From positions 1 through 20,033 of the forward strand of contig JAFGLK010000616.1 in the NCBI GenBank assembly GCA_016928125.1: 20,033 nt of DNA. Direction: 5' to 3'. The translations under genes were made by a program, and so were the position numbers. The stretch is from Anaerolineae bacterium (GTDB taxonomy: Bacteria > Chloroflexota > Anaerolineae > UBA1429). The notes beneath the pieces are model-generated. The model searched no databases, had not been told where the DNA came from, and saw only the letters and a program-made list of their open reading frames with translations. This document shows positions 13,624 to 20,033 of the stretch, one piece after another (the stretch's first letter is position 1; each line of letters begins with the position of its first letter).

Positions 13624-15648
13624 ATGAACGAGGAGTCTGATTCTCTGCCAGAGCTTGATATTCGCTATCTGGCGGCGCGACACGGCGATATGGCCTATCG
13701 CTTTCCGAGCTATGAGACGTTGGCGGCGTGGGAAACGCGGGCGGCCTGGTTGCGTCGACATCTACTGTGCGTGCAGGGGCTGTGGCCTATGCCAGAGCGT
13801 GCCCCGCTCAAGGCCCAGATCTCAGGCCGGCTGACCTATGACGACTATACCATTGAGGGGGTGCAGTTTGAGAGCTGGCCGGGGTTCTACTGCACGGGCA
13901 ATCTCTACCGGCCGAGACGTGCGAAGGGGCCCTGTCCCGCCATCCTCAATCCCCATGGCCACTGGTCCAGAGGGCGGTTGGAACATCAGCCCCTCGGTTC
14001 GATCCGGGCGCGCTGCATCACCTTCGCACGCCTGGGAATGGTCGCGCTGGCCTACGACATGGTGGGCTACAATGACAGCGTGCAGGTTCCCCACCGCAAC
14101 GGCGAGCCGCAGCACCGCTTCGCCACACTGCGCGGCGCCCTGTGGGGCCTCTCACCCATGGCCCTTCAGACCTGGAACAGCATCCGCGCGATCGATTTCC
14201 TGCAGAGCCTCGAGGACGTGGATCCGGAGCGAATCGGCTGCACGGGGGCCTCGGGCGGGGGCACGCAGACTTTCATGGTGACGGCCATCGATGAGCGCAT
14301 CCGAGTGGCCGCGCCCGTCAACATGATCTCGGCTCATTTCCAGGGAGGCTGCGTCTGCGAGAACACCCCTGGACTGCGCACGCAGACGTATAACGTCGAG
14401 ATCGGCGCACTGACTGCGCCACGCCCGTTGCTGATGGTTTCGGCCACAGGGGACTGGACGGTCAATACCCCGCAGATTGAGTATCCCGCCATTCGGAGCA
14501 TCTACCGGCTGTTCGGGGCGGAGGAGCGGCTGGCCTGGGCTCAAGTGGATGAGGTACACAACTACAACGCCCAGAGTAGGGATCACGTCTATCGTTGGTT
14601 CGCGCGCTGGTTCCTGGGGCAGGAGCTCGACGAGGCGGCGGAAAAGGCCTTTGTCGTCGAGCCAGACGAGCGCATGCGCATCTATCCGACGGCTGTTCCG
14701 GAGAGCGCCGACGTGGAGCGCGCCTTCCGACAGCGCGCCGAGGAGCGCCTGCGCGCTCTGATGCCCGGGACGCCCGAACAGCTAGAGAGGCTGCGCGAGA
14801 TCACATGCGCGCGCCTCGAGCATGTGCTCGAGGCCTCAGTGCCCCAGGCCGACGATGTGCTAGTGGAGACGGCTGACTGGGTCAACGGTCCTGGCTGGCG
14901 CTCGCGGGAGGTGATCCTGGGGCGTCGTGGTCTGGGCGATCGCGTGCCCGCGACGCTCTACGCTCCGCCAGATGGTGAGGTGCGAGATACCTGGCTGATG
15001 GTGCATCACGCCGGTCGCGAGGGCCTGCAAGATAGCTATGGCGATCCGGGCGCGCTGATCGTGGCGCTGCTGGAGCGCGGATGCACGGTGCTCGCCTTGG
15101 AGCCGTTCGACACGGGGGCCATCCATCGAGCGCAACGCGCGGGCCGCGAGGCCTCGGCGCCCGAGGTGGCCCAGGTGCAGCCACGGCACGACGGCGATTG
15201 GTTCTGGCTCACCTTCAACCCGGCTCTGCTGGGACAACGGGTGCAAGACGTGCTCACCGGTCTCATCTATCTGCGTGCGACCTCGACCGGCGAGGTGGGT
15301 CTGATCGGCCTGAGAGGCGCCGGCCCCTGGGCGATGCTCGCGGCAGCGCTTTGTGACGTGCCGACGCGCATCTGCGCCGATCTGCCAGCCGACGAGGATG
15401 ATCCCTATCTGGGCGAGCTGTTCGTGCCCGCGCTGCGCGCCTATGGCGACCTGCGCGTGAGTGCAGCGTTGCTAGCCCCACGTTGGGCGATGATCGCCAG
15501 TGCTGGAGGGCTATTCCCGCGCGACTGGATAGAAGCGGCCTATGCGAGCCTGCAAGGTAGGGCGCGCCTGCGCACCATGGGCGAGAACCTGAAACCTGAG
15601 CGTGTCATGATGTGGTTGGATGGCATAGAGCAGGCAGATAGGACCTGA
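13624..15648 (+). CDS. Tandem alpha/beta-hydrolase, acetylxylan-esterase-like, second domain degenerate
   Basis: A 674-residue protein with two alpha/beta-hydrolase domains. Domain 1 (about 60-335) keeps a plausible catalytic triad: S210 in GASGGG, D277 in SATGDWT and H312 in EVHNYN. The oxyanion-region motif LNPHGHW is at 108-114. It resembles acetylxylan esterase/dienelactone-hydrolase-like proteins. Domain 2 (about 430-674) repeats the fold, but the nucleophile-elbow serine is replaced: the aligned stretch reads GLRGAGPW with G567 in the serine position. No secretion signal is visible, so it would act on small imported esters or lactones. The frame is open from a TTG at 13573 overlapping the previous stop, but the ATG at 13624 has GAGGA at the right distance. 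It is cotranscribed with the amidohydrolase upstream. Confidence 0.8.
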   Translation: MNEESDSLPELDIRYLAARHGDMAYRFPSYETLAAWETRAAWLRRHLLCVQGLWPMPERAPLKAQISGRLTYDDYTIEGVQFESWPGFYCTGNLYRPRRAKGPCPAILNPHGHWSRGRLEHQPLGSIRARCITFARLGMVALAYDMVGYNDSVQVPHRNGEPQHRFATLRGALWGLSPMALQTWNSIRAIDFLQSLEDVDPERIGCTGASGGGTQTFMVTAIDERIRVAAPVNMISAHFQGGCVCENTPGLRTQTYNVEIGALTAPRPLLMVSATGDWTVNTPQIEYPAIRSIYRLFGAEERLAWAQVDEVHNYNAQSRDHVYRWFARWFLGQELDEAAEKAFVVEPDERMRIYPTAVPESADVERAFRQRAEERLRALMPGTPEQLERLREITCARLEHVLEASVPQADDVLVETADWVNGPGWRSREVILGRRGLGDRVPATLYAPPDGEVRDTWLMVHHAGREGLQDSYGDPGALIVALLERGCTVLALEPFDTGAIHRAQRAGREASAPEVAQVQPRHDGDWFWLTFNPALLGQRVQDVLTGLIYLRATSTGEVGLIGLRGAGPWAMLAAALCDVPTRICADLPADEDDPYLGELFVPALRAYGDLRVSAALLAPRWAMIASAGGLFPRDWIEAAYASLQGRARLRTMGENLKPERVMMWLDGIEQADRT

Positions 15649-15654
15649 GACGAG

Positions 15655-16080
15655 ATGATCCGGATCAATAACAGCCTCTCCATCCCGATGGATGAGCTGA
15701 GCTTTCATTTCTCCCGGTCGGGCGGTCCGGGCGGACAGAACGTGAATCGCACTGCCACCCAAGTCGAATTGCGCTTTGACGTCCGGGGCTCGTCCAGCCT
15801 GACCGACGAGCAGAAGGCGCTCATTCAACGGCGCTTGCGGAGCTATGTCGACAAGCGCGGTGTGATGCATATCTTCTCCCAAGCTACATCCAGCCAACTG
15901 CGCAACCGCGAGGATGCGCTGGAGCGTTTTCGCCTGCTGATCGATCAGAGTCTCAAGATGCGGCGCAGGCGCATCCCGACCAGAGCGAATCACGCCTCCA
16001 AACAGACTCGTCTGGAACGCAAACGCCGCCGCGGCCTGATCAAACGCCTGCGCAGCAGTCTCACATCCAAAGATTGGTGA
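15655..16080 (+). CDS. arfB: Alternative ribosome-rescue factor ArfB (YaeJ)-type peptidyl-tRNA hydrolase
   Basis: A 141-residue release-factor-like protein that frees stalled ribosomes by hydrolysing peptidyl-tRNA. The catalytic GGQ is at residues 26-28 within FSRSGGPGGQNVN, and the C-terminus from about 110 is an Arg/Lys-rich tail that would enter the empty mRNA channel. Length matches the family (about 140) and it lacks the codon-recognition domain of RF1/RF2. It starts only 6 bases after the esterase stop, with a GAGACGAG purine stretch before the ATG, so it is probably cotranscribed with the carbohydrate genes; no metabolic reason for this is apparent. Confidence 0.93.
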   Translation: MIRINNSLSIPMDELSFHFSRSGGPGGQNVNRTATQVELRFDVRGSSSLTDEQKALIQRRLRSYVDKRGVMHIFSQATSSQLRNREDALERFRLLIDQSLKMRRRRIPTRANHASKQTRLERKRRRGLIKRLRSSLTSKDW

Positions 16081-16117
16081 TGCCCCGAGTTCGCTGTGGC
16101 CACGCAACCCTGAGATC

Positions 16118-16139
16118 GGGTGCGCTTAAGCACACGCCC
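16118..16139. other. Imperfect palindrome between arfB and the HEPN-like gene
   Basis: The 22-base stretch is centred on GCTTAAGC with arms GGGTGC and ACACGCCC that pair with one A-C mismatch and one G-G mismatch. It lies 37 bases after the arfB stop in a 92-base gap. It may be a weak terminator or a regulatory site; there is no U-tract after it. I see no promoter in the gap. Confidence 0.25.
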
Positions 16140-16172
16140 GCATCGCCAATCCTCACATGGGGGTAGATTCGG

Positions 16173-17201
16173 ATGCCCGCTCTTGTTGCCTTTGCCAGCC
16201 TACCCTTCGGCCTGCGTGGAGAGGTCTATTCTGTGCAGACCTCGAAAGGCCTCGTTGATGTCCACGTCTCTGAACTGAGCTTCACACCCTTTATCTCCAT
16301 CTCGTCTCGACCCGAACTGGCCCAGTCCCTACCGGAAGGCGGCGCGGGCGAGGGCTTTACATCCTACACCTGGTACGATCATCCCTTTGTGCTGCGGGTG
16401 GTCTTTGGCCGCAACGTGGCGGCATTAGGCTCAATCAATTCATGCGCCACCATCGTGCGCCCCTTGTCGGCTGAGCTCAACCTGGCCAGCGATGCGGCGC
16501 TGGAGCGTATCCGTGCGCCCTTTGCGGAGCTGGCCTTGGAGGCCTTTAACAACCTGATCGCGATCGTGCGCTACAAGGCACACCTCTACCACATATCCGA
16601 TCTGCGGCGCGACGACATCGATATCACCGTCCGCAGCGAGCAGGGCGAGCTCTTGCGCGACGACCCTCTACAGGACGATCTCCTGGAGCAGGAGCAGGCT
16701 CAAACCGAGACCTTTGACCTGCTTGAGCAAGATCAAGCCTGGTACCAGGAGCTCGCGCAGGCTCTGGCCAAGGAGCAGCCCTTGGGCCTGGCGGACGATC
16801 TACTGGTCGAGGCCGAGCGCGCTCTGACCCAGCGCTTTCCGCGCCAGGCGATTGCCACCTGCCACACGGCCATCGAGGCCGCGGCATCGGCCCTGCTGAC
16901 CCAGGGTATGCAAAAGCGGGGCCTTGCGGATCGCGAGATCGACCATCAGCTTTCGACGCGCAGCCTCACCTCCAAACTCGAGGTGCTGCTGCGCCGCTAC
17001 ACGGGGTTCAGCCTCAAGCGGGATAACCATGCTTTGTGGCGGGCCTTTAGTGAGCTAAACGATCTGCGCAACGATACGGTGCACCGCGGCGAGCCGCCCG
17101 TCGACGCGGACGCCGAGTTCGCCATCCACGTGACCCGCGACCTGCTCGCTTGGCTGGACCTGGTGCGCCAGCGCAACCGCATTCCGGACCGCCTATCCTG
17201 A
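16173..17201 (+). CDS. Uncharacterised protein with a C-terminal HEPN-like domain
   Basis: A 342-residue protein I do not recognise as a whole. Residues 1-155 form a mixed alpha/beta N-terminal part with no known motif (start MPALVAFASLPFGLRGEVYS). Residues 157-205 are acidic and Gln/Glu-rich (DDLLEQEQ..., DLLEQDQ...), probably a helical linker or coiled coil. Residues 205-335 are helical and look like a HEPN domain: AERALTQRFPRQAIATC HTAIEAAASALL, then ELNDLRNDTVHRGEPP. R299-N-D-T-V-H304 fits the R-x4-6-H signature of HEPN ribonucleases, including the polar residue after Arg. HEPN domains act in toxins, abortive-infection systems and RNA processing, though some only bind. The start has GGGGG about nine bases upstream of the ATG. 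No obvious antitoxin gene adjoins it; the neighbours are arfB and a convergent gene. Confidence 0.7.
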   Translation: MPALVAFASLPFGLRGEVYSVQTSKGLVDVHVSELSFTPFISISSRPELAQSLPEGGAGEGFTSYTWYDHPFVLRVVFGRNVAALGSINSCATIVRPLSAELNLASDAALERIRAPFAELALEAFNNLIAIVRYKAHLYHISDLRRDDIDITVRSEQGELLRDDPLQDDLLEQEQAQTETFDLLEQDQAWYQELAQALAKEQPLGLADDLLVEAERALTQRFPRQAIATCHTAIEAAASALLTQGMQKRGLADREIDHQLSTRSLTSKLEVLLRRYTGFSLKRDNHALWRAFSELNDLRNDTVHRGEPPVDADAEFAIHVTRDLLAWLDLVRQRNRIPDRLS

Positions 17202-17214
17202 TCCTGCGTGCCCC

Positions 17215-17244
17215 CAACTCCACGAGTTGCTGAGAGTTCCTCAG
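17215..17244. terminator. Two small hairpins in the convergent gap
   Basis: CAACTC (17215-17220) and GAGTTG (17224-17229) form a 6-base stem with a 3-base loop. Immediately after, CTGAG (17230-17234) and CTCAG (17240-17244) form a 5-base stem. They sit in the 39-base gap between the stops of the HEPN-like gene (plus) and the PlsY-like gene (minus), a natural place for a two-way terminator. Neither has a U-tract. Confidence 0.3.
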
Positions 17245-17873
17245 GCCGATGGCGGATTGGTCCCTCTGTCTAGATCGGCGTCCGGCGTGGCCGCGCTGGC
17301 CAGCAGAGCATGCTGTCGTGGCGCGTCGATTTGCTTTTTCGCAATCGCGCAGGCCAGCAGCGAGACCACATAAGCCACATTCCAAACGGAGCCGCCCCTC
17401 CACAACACCAGCGCGATGCCCAACAATGCCGCCAACGCATAGGCCAGGTTAAAGTAGGGCACCACGAGCCGGGCCACCACAAAGATGGGCACGGCTATGG
17501 GGATAAGAAAGGGCCACTGCGCCAGCGCATAACCGGTGATGACGGCCTGACCGACGCCGCCGCGTCCTCTTAGCCAGATCGGGAACCAGTGGCCCAGCAG
17601 GGCCGCCAAGCCGGCGGCATACCCTATCCAGGGCCAGCTCCCCCAGCGCGCAGCAATCCAGTAGGCGCCCGCCCCCTTGGCCGCATCCAGGAGCACGGTG
17701 ACCACGGCCGGCGCCAGGCCAGCCACCCGGGCGACGTTGCGCGCGCCCACGTTGCCGTTGCCCACAAAGCGTATGTCCTGGCCCGTAATCCAGCGGGTCA
17801 CCAGATACGGAAAGGGGATCGAGCCCAGCATATACCCGGCCAGGACGACGGCAACGTCTTGCCAAGCCACCAT
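17241..17873 (-). CDS. plsY: PlsY-like glycerol-3-phosphate acyltransferase family membrane protein, divergent
   Basis: A 210-residue multi-spanning membrane protein with the layout of PlsY, which makes lysophosphatidate from acyl-phosphate and glycerol 3-phosphate in the inner membrane. Motif 1 is GSIPFPYLVTR (17-27) and motif 2 is GNGNVGARNVAR (38-49, usually G-S-G-N-x-G-x-T-N). The third is GHWFPIWLRGRGGVG (94-108), where the family normally has GH..P.....KGGKG. At least one conserved lysine of that last motif is missing, so activity is uncertain and the symbol is by fold only. Hydrophobic segments run at about 5-25, 52-72, 80-98, 110-135 and 140-165. The frame is open to 18104, but the ATG at 17873 has GGAGGAG upstream and begins the first membrane helix. 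It follows the enolase-superfamily gene by 16 bases. Confidence 0.75.
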   Translation of the reverse strand: MVAWQDVAVVLAGYMLGSIPFPYLVTRWITGQDIRFVGNGNVGARNVARVAGLAPAVVTVLLDAAKGAGAYWIAARWGSWPWIGYAAGLAALLGHWFPIWLRGRGGVGQAVITGYALAQWPFLIPIAVPIFVVARLVVPYFNLAYALAALLGIALVLWRGGSVWNVAYVVSLLACAIAKKQIDAPRQHALLASAATPDADLDRGTNPPSA

Positions 17874-17889
17874 CAGGAACTCCTCCCCA

Positions 17890-18996
17890 CTACGCTGGAT
17901 AGCGTCGGGCCGCCTCCAGATTCCAATCGTAGCCCAGCCCGGGCTTGCCCGTGAACCCGATGGTCCCCTCGGGATCCACCCATGGCGCATCCTCCTCACA
18001 CACCAGATCGTAGAAATGACCCGCAGGAAAGACCGGCGGATCGTCGATGAACTCGAGGTAGCGCATGGGCGAGGCCGAGGCTGCCATGACGTGCATATTG
18101 GCATAGACGCTGCCCGGCGCCGTGTGTGGAACCAGCGGCGTGTGATACGCCTCGGCCAAGACCGTCAGGCGCAACTGCTGCGAGATGCCGTGCACGGCGT
18201 CAGGCTGGAGGATGTCATAGGCGCCCTTGTCCAGCGCCAGCTTGAATACGTCCAGCGCCGGAAGGCTTTCGCCGCCGGCGATGGGAATCTCCACCGCCTC
18301 ACACAGGGCGTGCAGATGGTCGAACTCGTAGCGCGTCAGCGGCTCCTCGAGCCAGAGCACATCGAGTTGCTCGAGCTCTCGCGCCACCCAGGTGGCCGTC
18401 TGTAGCGACCAGGTCGGGAGGCTGCCCGGCACGGTCACATGGGCCTGATTGGCGTCTACCATGATCGCCATGCGCTGCCCCACGGCTTGCCGCACGGCCT
18501 CCACCAGGCGGATCCCCTCGCGGGGCTCGATGCCCCGCAAGCGCAGCTTGATCGCCCGATAGCCTCGCTCCAGAAAGCGCAGCGCGTCCTCCGCGCGGCC
18601 TTCAGGCGCGCCCACCTCGGTAAGGCTGGCATAGGCCATGAACCGCTCGGCCCGGCCGCCAAACAGGCGGTAGAGCGGGAGGCCGTGAATCTTGCCCACC
18701 AGGTCCCACAGGGCATTCTCGATGCCACCCACGCTCATCCCGCCAAAGCGCAGCCGGCGCAGGAACTGGAGATGGGCCTGCAGGTCGAGCGGATCCTGCC
18801 CTACGAGATAGGCCGAGGCACGGTCCACCACGCTCTGAGCTGGGCCCGGGCTCACGCCCACCAAGCCCTCGTCGGTATGGATGCGCATCAGATTGTAGGT
18901 GCGGCTGTGTTCGACCTCACCCGGCAGCCAGGCGGGATGGTAGGGCCGCGAGAAAGGTACTCGCACAAAGGTACAGTCGATCTGGGTGATTCGCAA
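17890..18996 (-). CDS. Enolase-superfamily protein, mandelate racemase/sugar-acid dehydratase type
   Basis: A 368-residue member of the mandelate racemase/muconate-lactonising group, which abstracts a proton alpha to a carboxylate; most neighbours of sugar dehydrogenases are sugar-acid dehydratases. Metal ligands are D181 (VDANQAH), E217 (WLEEPL) and E243 (AGGES). The base pair on the other face is D266 (LQPDAVHG) with H291 (VPHTAPGS). On the second-strand motif it has K150-L-R152 instead of the K-x-K of mandelate racemase. E315 in RYLEF is the likely last acid. The N-terminal capping domain (1-120) and C-terminal barrel are both complete. The start is a TTG at 18996, read as Met, because it has GGAGGGAG eight bases before it and gives the normal N-terminus; the first in-frame ATG would remove 36 residues. 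It lies 30 bases downstream of the MDR gene. The substrate is not assignable. Confidence 0.87.
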   Translation of the reverse strand: MRITQIDCTFVRVPFSRPYHPAWLPGEVEHSRTYNLMRIHTDEGLVGVSPGPAQSVVDRASAYLVGQDPLDLQAHLQFLRRLRFGGMSVGGIENALWDLVGKIHGLPLYRLFGGRAERFMAYASLTEVGAPEGRAEDALRFLERGYRAIKLRLRGIEPREGIRLVEAVRQAVGQRMAIMVDANQAHVTVPGSLPTWSLQTATWVARELEQLDVLWLEEPLTRYEFDHLHALCEAVEIPIAGGESLPALDVFKLALDKGAYDILQPDAVHGISQQLRLTVLAEAYHTPLVPHTAPGSVYANMHVMAASASPMRYLEFIDDPPVFPAGHFYDLVCEEDAPWVDPEGTIGFTGKPGLGYDWNLEAARRYPA

Positions 18997-19026
18997 GCGC
19001 TCTACTCCCTCCGAAAGAGGGCCGCA

Positions 19027-19965
19027 TCAGTCCAGGCTGATGACGCCCTTGATATAGTCCGGCATCTCACCCCGCGTCACCCGCCCCAGCAGCGGAGCCA
19101 GGTCGTCCAGAGGCGCCACGTGGGTCACCAGTTGCTCCAGGTTCACCATGCCGGTGTGGATCAGGCGAATGGCCGCAGGAAACGGATCGCGCAGCCTGGA
19201 GGCCGGCGAGGAGCACACTACCGTGTAGCCGCCCAGGTGCCACTGGTCCCCCGGAAAGTGAGCCTGGCCATGCACCCACCCAAAGAGATTGATGCGCCCG
19301 CCGCGTCTGACCAGTTGCGTGCTGAGATCGAGCCCGGCCTGGGCCCCCGACGCGTCCACCACCGTGTCAAAGCCCCCGCCCTTGAGCGCGGTGATCTGCT
19401 CGCCAAACTCGGGCAGGCTGGGATTCAGCGCGTGCTGGGCGCCATAGGCCTTGGCCAGCTCCAGACGTTGGGGATCGATGTCGATGGCCACCAACTGCTC
19501 GGCGTAGGAATGGGCCAGGCACTGCACCAGCATGAGCCCCATGAACCCGCAGCCCACCACGGCCAGCCTGTCTGCGATCTGCAGATGACAGTGATCCACA
19601 CCGGTCACCACGCACGAGACGGGCTCCACCAGCCAGTGGATATCGGGCAGGTCGGAATCGGGCAGACGATACACCTGAGCGGCCTTGAGGTTGCGCGCCG
19701 TCGCGGCGCCGCCGCCCACCACCCGGTCGCCCTCGGCCAGGCCCACGACCTCGTTGCCCAAGGCGGTCACATAGCCCACGCCCTCGTGTCCCGGCGGCGC
19801 GGCGTAGGGGGCCGAGGCGCCATATTTGAATGTATACAGGTCCCAGGCACAGATGCCGCAGGCCCCGCCGCGCACCTGCACCTCGCCCGGCCCGGGGTCG
19901 GGCACATCGACGGTGATGATCTCGATGCCGCCTGCCGGTCGGTAACGATAGGTCTTGGCTTGCAT
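19027..19965 (-). CDS. Short zinc-type MDR alcohol/polyol dehydrogenase
   Basis: A 312-residue medium-chain dehydrogenase, shorter than the usual 340-350 residues because the loop that carries the four structural-zinc cysteines is missing. Catalytic zinc ligands are C39 (or C36) in ACGICAWD, H60-E61 in PPGHEGVG and E114 in LVEPVSC. The Rossmann motif is VGCGFMG (137-143), with D162 in AIDIDPQRLELAKAYGA pointing to NAD. It would oxidise an alcohol group of a sugar or polyol to the ketone or aldehyde; with the enolase-superfamily gene next to it, oxidation of a sugar toward a sugar acid pathway is likely. GGAG precedes the ATG at 19965 by about eight bases. It is the first complete gene of this minus-strand operon within the window. 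Confidence 0.87.
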   Translation of the reverse strand: MQAKTYRYRPAGGIEIITVDVPDPGPGEVQVRGGACGICAWDLYTFKYGASAPYAAPPGHEGVGYVTALGNEVVGLAEGDRVVGGGAATARNLKAAQVYRLPDSDLPDIHWLVEPVSCVVTGVDHCHLQIADRLAVVGCGFMGLMLVQCLAHSYAEQLVAIDIDPQRLELAKAYGAQHALNPSLPEFGEQITALKGGGFDTVVDASGAQAGLDLSTQLVRRGGRINLFGWVHGQAHFPGDQWHLGGYTVVCSSPASRLRDPFPAAIRLIHTGMVNLEQLVTHVAPLDDLAPLLGRVTRGEMPDYIKGVISLD

Positions 19966-19968
19966 GGT

Positions 19969-20033
19969 TCACACTCCAGAAGAAGAAGTATGGCTCAAGC
20001 GCGCGCCAAAGATCAGGCCCGGCGCGCCTCCAG
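19969..20033 (-). other. Possible 3' end of an upstream gene, cut by window edge
   Basis: Two minus-strand frames could end a preceding gene here. One runs to a TGA at 19969-19971 and would end GARLSHTSSSGV three bases before the next ATG. The other ends LEARRA at a TGA at 20013-20015. Both show GC-rich third positions at the edge. Too little sequence is present to choose or to name a product. Confidence 0.25.

Noticed and set aside
17874..18104. N-terminal extension of the PlsY-like frame
   Set aside because: The extra 77 residues overlap the enolase-superfamily gene in another frame, and the ATG at 17873 has an excellent GGAGGAG site.
1..20033. CRISPR arrays, insertion sequences, prophage or attachment sites
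   Set aside because: No regularly spaced direct repeats, transposase, integrase or tRNA-associated duplications were seen; the genes are ordinary metabolic ones with uniform GC-rich codon use.

Overview
The window looks like a carbohydrate-catabolism island from a GC-rich, free-living bacterium. A member of the Chloroflexota (Anaerolineae-like) is my best guess, but this is inference. It rests on a DeoR-type regulator next to an L-rhamnose-isomerase operon, a 2-oxoacid dehydrogenase E1 with alpha and beta parts fused in one chain, and the protein character. There is no marker gene, rRNA or tRNA to confirm it. I see no phage, insertion sequence or CRISPR.

Region A (1-10977, minus strand) is a tightly packed run of nine genes read right to left. 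In transcription order they are an L-rhamnose-isomerase-type sugar isomerase, a class II sugar-phosphate aldolase, an unusually large zinc alcohol dehydrogenase with a sorbose-1-phosphate-reductase-like end, a sorbitol-6-phosphate-2-dehydrogenase-like SDR, a PfkB sugar-phosphate kinase, a fused E1 alpha/beta and an E2 of a pyruvate/acetoin-type dehydrogenase complex, a DUF4432 aldose-epimerase-like protein, and a Nudix hydrolase cut by the window edge. Two junctions are 4-base ATGA overlaps. Together they could isomerise a (deoxy)ketose/aldose, interconvert ketose and hexitol phosphates, phosphorylate and cleave them, and feed pyruvate-level carbon to acetyl-CoA. No transporter, kinase of the rhamnulokinase (FGGY) type or E3 lies in the window.

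Region B (10978-12316) is the control region: a deoR-family regulator gene on the minus strand, flanked on one side by a 221-base gap with hairpins and on the other by a 329-base divergent gap. That gap carries two good sigma70-type promoters pointing in opposite directions. The plus-strand promoter is enclosed by an 8-base inverted repeat that may be an operator.

Region C (12317-17201, plus strand) holds an amidohydrolase-family protein, a tandem alpha/beta-hydrolase (acetylxylan-esterase-like) with a dead-looking second domain, the ribosome-rescue factor ArfB only 6 bases further on, and an unrecognised protein ending in a HEPN-like domain with an R-x4-H motif.

Region D (17241-20033, minus strand) is a second sugar-acid style operon: a short MDR dehydrogenase, an enolase-superfamily (mandelate racemase/sugar-acid dehydratase) protein with a TTG start, and a divergent PlsY-like membrane protein. 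It meets region C tail to tail in a 39-base gap.
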